Shown in pieces: positions 9,689-15,000 of a DNA stretch of 15,000 nucleotides. Position 1 is the stretch's first letter. Each line of letters begins with the position of its first letter. Below the pieces are notes generated by a model. It was not told the DNA's origin and made no database searches. It was given only the letters and a program-made list of their open reading frames with translations. Location of the stretch: NCBI GenBank assembly GCA_963170055.1, contig CAUJGJ010000025.1, positions 2,258,901-2,273,900 of the forward strand. The letters run 5' to 3'. The translations under genes were made by a program, and so were the position numbers. The DNA comes from Halisarca cf. caerulea (Eukaryota; Porifera; Demospongiae; Chondrillida; Halisarcidae).

Positions 9689-10608
9689 TACAGGTCACCA
9701 CAGCCAGACGGTAGGAAACTTGAATTTAACAGCTACGTACGTCATATCCTATTGACGTAATGCCATTTGCTCTATTTTTTGTGTTTGTGTGAAAATGTGT
9801 ATCCATGTTGTGACTGTGGAACTAAATAATGTATCAATTTTAATATAATTATATTTATACATTTTAACTGCAAATAATACCAAGACGACACCTTATTTAA
9901 CCCAATTGTTCTGTATTATATTTTACCTGTGTATAATCACAGATTTGCTCTACAGCTGTGAGATATTTTATCAATATTATCTGTTACAGTTTTTAAAACC
10001 TTTTCAATCTCATTTTACCTTTTACTCTTTTTACTCTCATTTTACTTTTTACTCTCTTTTTACTCTCATTTTACTCTTTACTCTCTTTTTACTTGTACAT
10101 ACGTATTTACATGTACATCGTATTTTACACAATGCAACTGTGTATACTACACCGAAATGTAAACAATCAACCGAGATACTACACAGACATACACACGTAG
10201 TAATGATACAAACAGTGTGCATGCATGTACGTAGGTAAATCTGAATCCCATACAATGATAACAGCACCTGATGCAGTCGTGTACATGCAAGAACTTTGCA
10301 TACATTACAAAAGATTCACGGATGCGGAGACGACGAAAGGGCACAATGAAAAACTGAATGTCAGCCATTTTGCTGGCATTCAGACACAACATCAAAAAAA
10401 TGTCAGTAGACTGTACATAATATACATACATACCCGGCACATCACTACGCAAGCCACACATGCATGTACATTGATTGGGTAGGATGAGCACACAATACCA
10501 CCAAATGTTTGCACATACGTACACATATCAATAGATACGAAATAAAAACATACGATGTACGTATGTATTATGTAACAAAAAGGGATGTACAAGTGTAAAT
10601 GAAAAATG
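9689..10608. other. convergent intergenic region
   Basis: A 920-bp gap between the stop of the rabphilin-like gene and the stop of the minus-strand gene. It should contain both 3' untranslated regions. It is AT-rich, with no perfect AATAAA within 300 bp of the plus-strand stop (an AATATA variant lies near 9842). AATAAA at 10541-10546 on the plus strand is probably too distant. ORFs here are short and show no family character. Confidence 0.5.
10010..10093. repeat. TTTTACTCTC minisatellite
   Basis: Irregular tandem copies of a CTCATTTTAC / TTTTTACTCT unit with a period near 25 bp cover roughly 85 bp. The plus strand is almost entirely T, C and A, with no G. The array lies midway between the two converging genes. 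Confidence 0.8.
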
Positions 10609-13600
10609 CTACTTTAATCTTGATTTGGACTTGTTCTCTCCCAATGTACCTGAAACTTTCCTCTTGGGCATCTGTGAAGAAGAGAGTTTAGTACCTGCTC
10701 TGGTACCTCTCAATCTCGAGTTCTTGCCATCAACCCGAGCATTTGGATTAGACAGTGCATCCAATCGAGCTACAGAATAGCAAATAGTAGATATGGGACA
10801 TACGCACTGTAAACTTAGAAAATATACATATATATGTAAAAGCTTTGGCAATTTCAGATGAAAATGAATCAAAGGGCTACATAAAAGTCACTTGGAAATC
10901 AAAACAGGGAATAGGTACGTATAAGTTGTCAATGGTCAAAACAGCTTTGGGATGTGGCATGGTACTTGTGACATGTTGCTGGAGGGACCTAGGACTAGAC
11001 ATGCTTTAGGCCAGAATGGACACGGCTAATCATTCGCATATGAGACTAGAATGTATGTACAGAGCTAGACAGAGTGGGAGCAGTGTGCAAATTTCAACAA
11101 ATATCCTGCAATGCAATGTGCATAGCTCTCATTACATCTGTGGGATGTACGTAGGAATACGTACGTACGTGCGTATGTACAATAATACACTTGTATTTCT
11201 ATACATGTATATCCTTAAACGTGAAAATAAATACTATTACGATCATCTCTACTGCAACTGGTGTACTTTGCAGTCGTAAGTTGTAAGTACGTACATACAT
11301 CAATATGAACACAAGAGAATGCCTACAAGTGCACAAACATATGTACATACATACATACATAGTCCTACCTAACATTTCTGGGTATGTTTCCGCTATCCCA
11401 CTTAACAAAGGTATGTACTTGATATGTTCACTGTCCTTCTCTGTTGACAGCAAGCAAGGGAAAAGAAGTCGTTCCGGTATGCACTTCTATGGTATTAGCC
11501 AAACACATGATCTAACAAGAATCCATAGATACGTATGATGGTAGACGGTAAAAAAACCATGCTCAAGGAAGGAAGTTGAGGAAGTGTTTGACTTCATGCC
11601 AGCTTGCTATGAATGTGCTGACTGCTACATGCATATCTGAGCTTGAGAGCATACATACATCTTCATACTTGCAACAAAAATAGCAACAATCCAGTTAACT
11701 CCTGCTTGCGTCATGCCATACTTCCTGAGATATTGCACTATCAGCACAACATCTTTCCTCAAGCAAACATCAAAGTGTTACTACTTTATACTAAAGTACA
11801 CAGCTACACACTGTGCATAGGCAGTATGCACGTACGTACGTATGTATATACATACGTTACGGAAGTACACAAGAAGATTCAAAAAGTACCCTTCTTCCGG
11901 TGCCATTGCACCATCAGCAATATCATCTTTCCTACAACAAACATCAAAGTGTTTACACTTTCCAAAGGATGCACACATACACACTGATGCATGGTATGTA
12001 CAGTAGAACCCCTGTAATCCAGACAACTTGGGACCATAAAGGACTGTCCTGATTGTTTGGGTGTCCACATGTCAGGGGTTGAAGCTGTTCTATATCAAAG
12101 CACAGTGAAGAATGACATGTATCCACAACAGAGAGGTGTCCGGAATTCAGGGGGTTAGATTGCAGGGGTTCCCTGTACCTTTGAAACAAACTCACAAGGC
12201 ATATTAATGAACACATACATATACAACAGAGAGATGTCCGCAATTCAGAGGATTAGATTACAGGGGTTCCCCTATATATGTACGTACCTTTGAAACAAAC
12301 TCACAAGACATATTAATGAACACATACGTATATAAATACATATGTACGTAAGTTCCATACGCATATATACACATACATAAGTAAGGTTTCACTGTCCCTC
12401 TATTGTTAGATGAGTCGGTGCTCAGTCATATTCAGCTATTCAGGCTACAATACAGTAAGCAGGACTTCATTTTGGCAGGGAGAGAACATTAATAGCTGGC
12501 AAAAGAGAAAGGTCACACTGAGTGACATACATATACAGGGAAGTACCCAGGAATTTTTGAGTGGTGGTTAATAATGGATCACCCCCCCCCCAAAAGAAAT
12601 TTTGAATATGATTGATCTTGTATACATACGAAGATCTTGACTTTCAGAGCTTTCAAGAGCTACGTATATCCGTAGAACGCCCGGAGCAAGCTGGTTTGAC
12701 CAACAGAATCTTCATGACCATCAGAATCAATGGCTTCCTCTAGCACTGCAAGTAGCTTGCAGTGCTAGGGGAGGCCATTTATGAGCACAAATTGAAATTT
12801 CAGCCAATCCTAGTTCAAAGGGCAGTGTTGAAGCCACATAACAGCCTCTGCAATTACCTCTCCATTTATTGCACAATCATAATATGGCCGATACACGTAG
12901 CGACGACCTATAGCTAAGTTATTTCTTGAGCTGTCTCAGATTCCTAAAAGCCTTAACCTTCACTTTAAAGGATAGAAAACAGTTTTAAGGTATCTTGTGA
13001 ATATTGGTCAGGCTCAAGCCCAACCTGCCTGACTCTCCTTAGCATACAATGAGTTTTAGTAAGTTTATTCAAGTTTTAGTTATTGTATACTGCATAAATT
13101 GGTAGTGGTCGGGACTTTCTTAGTTCTGGTCGGTTAAAATGAGTGCTGGTCGGACCCGACCACTGCCGACCACTGTGGACACTTCCCTGCATACATACAT
13201 ACATATGATGTAGACATGCTTGACTGTATGCAACATCTTAATGCCCCTCACTGACAACAGCTTTGACGGGGAAAAGGGTTAACACACAAATAACCTGAGG
13301 CGGCATATATAGCACAATAGAATGTCATGTAATGTGTCACAGTGTGTCTCAACAACCATGCACACTGTACTTTTCACTTCTAGAAGAATATAATTTCCTC
13401 TGTTTGTGAACAATGGTGTACCATTCTCCGTGCTGTGCTCTGAGATATGAACAAGATCTCCATGTTCGTCTATCAAATCGATGACAACTACATAAAGACA
13501 CACAAAGCTGCAGTCAACATACATTATGTACATCATGCATAAGGTCACACATTTGCCTGCACATGGACGAGAACTTGTTAATCTACGATTTACCCCCTCT

Positions 13601-14014
13601 TTGAGCACACTACACAACAGATCCTACATCCCTCGCCAAAAGCAGCCAATACCTTGCTTCGGACATCCACATCTCTTTTTAATGTCGTCAATTAAAAGCT
13701 GTACGGCACAGTCTGGATTAAAGAGTGCCTTTTCATCATCTTTGGAACAAATTTGAAACAAGAAATTAGACATAACACATGAAGAAAAATGTGTGCGCTT
13801 GTGCTTGTGTATGTCAGTGATATTCCACCATTTGTATTATCGATGGTTCTATATACTACGCAACGTATGGTGAATGTATAGATACTGGCTGCGAAACCCA
13901 TGGTCAATGTCTACTTGAGCGTGTTGTTGTCGCAAGATGTAACACAACTATTCCCACAATTCAATCAGGAATTCAACTGTCTTTCGTACCTCCAAATTTC
14001 ACAGAGAAAAACAT
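10609..14014 (-). CDS. CXorf65/C22orf15-like protein, five exons
   Basis: Assembled from splice signals on the minus strand: 14014-13990, 13739-13653, 13487-13371, 11440-11369, 10769-10609 (TAG). All introns are GT-AG and phase 1, and the exons sum to 462 bases: 153 residues plus stop. The protein starts MFFSVKFGDDEKALFNPDC and runs through VVIDLIDEHGDLVHIS, NYILLEVK, YIPLLSGIAETYPEML and a basic Ser/Lys-rich tail (PKRKVSG, KSKSRLK). Order and wording match the animal family of human CXorf65 and C22orf15 (recalled, not searched), whose function is unknown. The first 76 residues have the strand-helix-strand pattern of a ubiquitin-like beta-grasp fold (inference), followed by a helix and a disordered basic tail. 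No signal peptide or membrane segment is seen. It is divergent from the site-2 protease gene and convergent with the rabphilin-like gene. Intron 3 (1,930 bp) carries transposons. The length is close to that of human family members. An ATTAAA overlaps the last codons. Confidence 0.8.
11732..11953. repeat. diverged ~49-bp direct repeat pair, 173 bp apart
   Basis: ATTGCACTATCAGCA...TTTCCTCAAGCAAACATCAAAGTG at 11732-11780 recurs with about ten differences at 11905-11953. The repeat lies in intron 3 of the minus-strand gene. The unit does not match the other repeat families here. Confidence 0.7.
12001..12175. mobile_element. CAGTG-family miniature element in intron 3 of the minus-strand gene
   Basis: The left end CAGTAGAACCCCTGTAATCC at 12001 and the right end GATTGCAGGGGTTCCCTG ending at 12175 are inverted copies over about 18 bases. 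TA borders both sides. The left end continues with AACTTGGGACC, the family wording. The element is 175 bp and non-coding. Confidence 0.7.
12125..12331. repeat. tandem duplication of the element's right end and flank
   Basis: About 98 bp beginning ACAACAGAGAGGTGTCCG at 12125 is repeated from 12223 to 12331. Both copies include the AGGGGTTCCC end and the flank CCTTTGAAACAAACTCACAAG and CATATTAATGAACACATAC. The second copy has about 11 extra bases (CTATATATGTACGTA region). The duplication therefore includes unique flank and happened after insertion. Confidence 0.85.
12536..13189. mobile_element. non-autonomous hAT-like element, 654 bp
   Basis: The left end CAGGGAAGTACCCAGG at 12536 matches the inverted right end, which reads CAGGGAAGTGTCCACA from the other strand and ends at 13189. 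The first nine bases are identical and several more match. CAGGG starts are typical of hAT elements. Near the right end, TGGTCGG or its complement recurs five times (about 13105-13175), like subterminal transposase-binding repeats. The flanking 8-mers (TACATATA and CATACATA) agree at only five places and lie in CATA simple sequence, so the target duplication is unproven. No transposase is encoded. A C10 run lies near 12581-12590. Confidence 0.5.
12729..12779. repeat. 24-bp near-perfect hairpin
   Basis: Arm 12729-12752 (AATGGCTTCC to TGCAAG), a three-base loop TAG, and arm 12756-12779 (CTTGCA to GGCCATT) pair over 24 positions. The only two non-Watson-Crick pairs are T-G, which would be G-U in plus-strand RNA. 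It lies inside the hAT-like element. Confidence 0.85.
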
Positions 14015-14025
14015 ATCCCGACCAT
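13999..14025 (-). other. upstream ORF overlapping the CXorf65-like start
   Basis: ATG at 14025-14023 opens an eight-codon frame closed by TGA at 14001-13999. It overlaps the main start at 14014 out of frame. It is present in the mRNA only if transcription begins upstream of 14025. Confidence 0.35.
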
Positions 14026-14261
14026 CAGTCCCGCTTCCAAAGATCTTGCTGACGCTCGTCTAGAGCTGGTTCCCAAGGCAATACAATTATTTTATTCCCG
14101 CCTAAATATAATGAGAGGGTTCTACTCCTCTTGCAAGTCCGATCACAAGCCGATCGAATCAAGAATACTTCGGATCTCTGAGAGGTAAATAAAATAGACT
14201 GGTGCACGGGAATCCTTGGCGAAGCTGGTCATGGATTTTGCATCAATCAGGAGGACATAGA
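14015..14261. promoter_or_regulatory. shared 247-bp divergent promoter region
   Basis: The start codons of the minus-strand CXorf65-like gene (14014) and the plus-strand site-2 protease (14262) are only 247 bp apart and point away from each other. The stretch is visibly richer in CG dinucleotides than the surrounding introns and lacks the simple repeats found elsewhere. It must hold both 5' untranslated regions and either a bidirectional promoter or two abutting ones. No TATA box is certain; an AT-rich word AAATATAAT lies near 14104. Confidence 0.5.
14231..14260 (+). other. nine-codon upstream ORF before the site-2 protease
   Basis: ATG at 14231, in good context (G at -3, G at +4), opens a nine-codon frame closed by TAG at 14258-14260. 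One base then separates it from the main ATG at 14262. If it lies in the mRNA it would influence initiation at the main start through leaky scanning or reinitiation. Confidence 0.4.
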
Positions 14262-15000
14262 ATGAGCCTACTTCACTTCTTCTTCATTGTTTGCTTATTT
14301 TGGATACTGGTGATTGCTCTGGACAACTTATTAAAGACTTCGCGAAGAACTAAAAATATTTACCTTACCTTACTCGAAGATTACGGTTTATATCTGTCTT
14401 TTGGATACTTTAGATTCTATACCTTGAGGCTAAATAAGTTGTTCTCCCGTGTAGAAAGGTGGCCACCTAGGCTACTTCATTTGTGGTTCACAGTGGGTAC
14501 TTTCGTTGGCATAATCACCATGTTTTCATCCGTGGTTCTCCTCTCACTTAACCTAGTCGGCTACTTTCGATCCTCATCGTCTGAAGATCACGTCTTAGTG
14601 CCAGTTGTTCCTGGAGTCAACTTGCCATGGAACCAAGTATTCCTTTACATGGTTGTACTCCTGTTGCTTGCTGTGATGCACGAGGCTGGTCATGCGATTG
14701 CAGCTGTGAGTGAGCAGGTCAGACTGAACGGATTTGCTGTGTTCCTGTTTCTCCTCTATCCTGGGGCGTACGTGGACTTACAGAGCGACCATCTAAAACT
14801 TATTTCACCCAAACGACAACTTAAAATATATTGTGCTGGATCTTGGCATAATATCATCATCGCTTTGGCTGCATTAGCACTTCTGCACAACCAACCACTT
14901 CTACTCAGTCCCTTCTACAGCATGGGCAAAGGAGTCTCAGTTACGTCTGTGGCGAAGGATTCTGTCATGAAGGACAAACTTTTGGTTGGAACAAGAATAA
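14262..15000 (+). CDS. MBTPS2: site-2 protease (membrane-bound transcription factor peptidase), 5' part
   Basis: An open frame from ATG 14262 to the window edge encodes 246 residues without stop or obvious intron. Site-2 protease (peptidase family M50) cuts inside the membrane segment of factors such as SREBP and ATF6 in the Golgi after site-1 cleavage. Visible here: a hydrophobic N-terminal segment (about 4-20), a second near 70-98, a short SSSS stretch in the following loop, then VVPGVNLPWNQV, and a third hydrophobic segment carrying HEAGH at 140-144. H140 and H144 bind zinc and E141 is catalytic. NGFAVF...LYPGAYVDL (156-173) and CAGSWHN (191-197) are family hallmarks. The third zinc ligand (LDG motif) and PDZ-like part must lie beyond 15000. 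The start agrees with vertebrate N-termini, and the loop before HExxH is shorter than in human because the long serine run is absent. Vertebrate genes split this region among several exons. Confidence 0.93.
   Translation, partial: MSLLHFFFIVCLFWILVIALDNLLKTSRRTKNIYLTLLEDYGLYLSFGYFRFYTLRLNKLFSRVERWPPRLLHLWFTVGTFVGIITMFSSVVLLSLNLVGYFRSSSSEDHVLVPVVPGVNLPWNQVFLYMVVLLLLAVMHEAGHAIAAVSEQVRLNGFAVFLFLLYPGAYVDLQSDHLKLISPKRQLKIYCAGSWHNIIIALAALALLHNQPLLLSPFYSMGKGVSVTSVAKDSVMKDKLLVGTRI

Noticed and set aside
10225..10592. ORFs of 66-125 codons on both strands between the converging genes
   Set aside because: They are rich in Tyr, Cys, His and Thr from TACGTA and CATACA simple sequence. No splice signals or family match.
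14025..14207. 60-codon minus-strand ORF in the divergent promoter
   Set aside because: It ends at the start of the CXorf65-like gene in another frame, shows no family character, and the real start MFFSVKFG at 14014 matches the family N-terminus.
1..15000. tRNA or rRNA genes
   Set aside because: I saw no cloverleaf with GGTTCRANNCC-like B-box, and no rRNA core sequence. A tRNAscan run on both strands would settle it.

Overview
The window is nuclear DNA of an animal. The genes have GT-AG introns with correct phases, and the proteins belong to metazoan or eukaryotic families: a rabphilin-like Rab effector with a zinc finger and two C2 domains, a CXorf65/C22orf15-like protein, and a site-2 protease. 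Introns are short (93-766 bp in the first gene). Non-coding DNA is dense in CA/TG and TACGTA-type simple repeats and in small inverted-repeat elements. This fits an early-branching marine invertebrate, possibly a sponge, but that placement is an inference. Nothing bacterial, CRISPR-like or viral was recognised.

Layout: positions 1-3255 hold no gene I can support, only a chain of small terminal-inverted-repeat elements, a 75-bp minisatellite and a long TG-rich satellite block. Positions 3256-9688 (+) hold a 13-exon rabphilin-like gene whose reading frame joins perfectly across all 12 introns, giving 800 residues (761 from a later, better start). Positions 9689-10608 are a convergent intergenic stretch with a TTTTACTC-type minisatellite. 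Positions 14014-10609 (-) hold a five-exon, 153-residue CXorf65/C22orf15-like gene that I assembled from splice signals; every intron is phase 1. Its third intron is inflated by a miniature transposon and a 654-bp hAT-like element. From 14262 to the window end (+) runs the 5' part of a site-2 protease (MBTPS2) gene with its HExxH zinc motif, head-to-head with the previous gene across 247 bp.

The three genes do not form one pathway. The first is predicted to tether Rab-bearing vesicles to membranes, the third to cleave membrane-bound transcription factors in the Golgi, and the second is of unknown function with a predicted ubiquitin-like beta-grasp N-terminus. The points most worth a second look are the loss of all calcium ligands from C2B, the reconstructed minus-strand gene and its shared promoter, a family of about seven miniature elements with similar ends, one of which has grown an internal minisatellite, and complementary TG and CA tracts in introns that bracket in-frame exon blocks.
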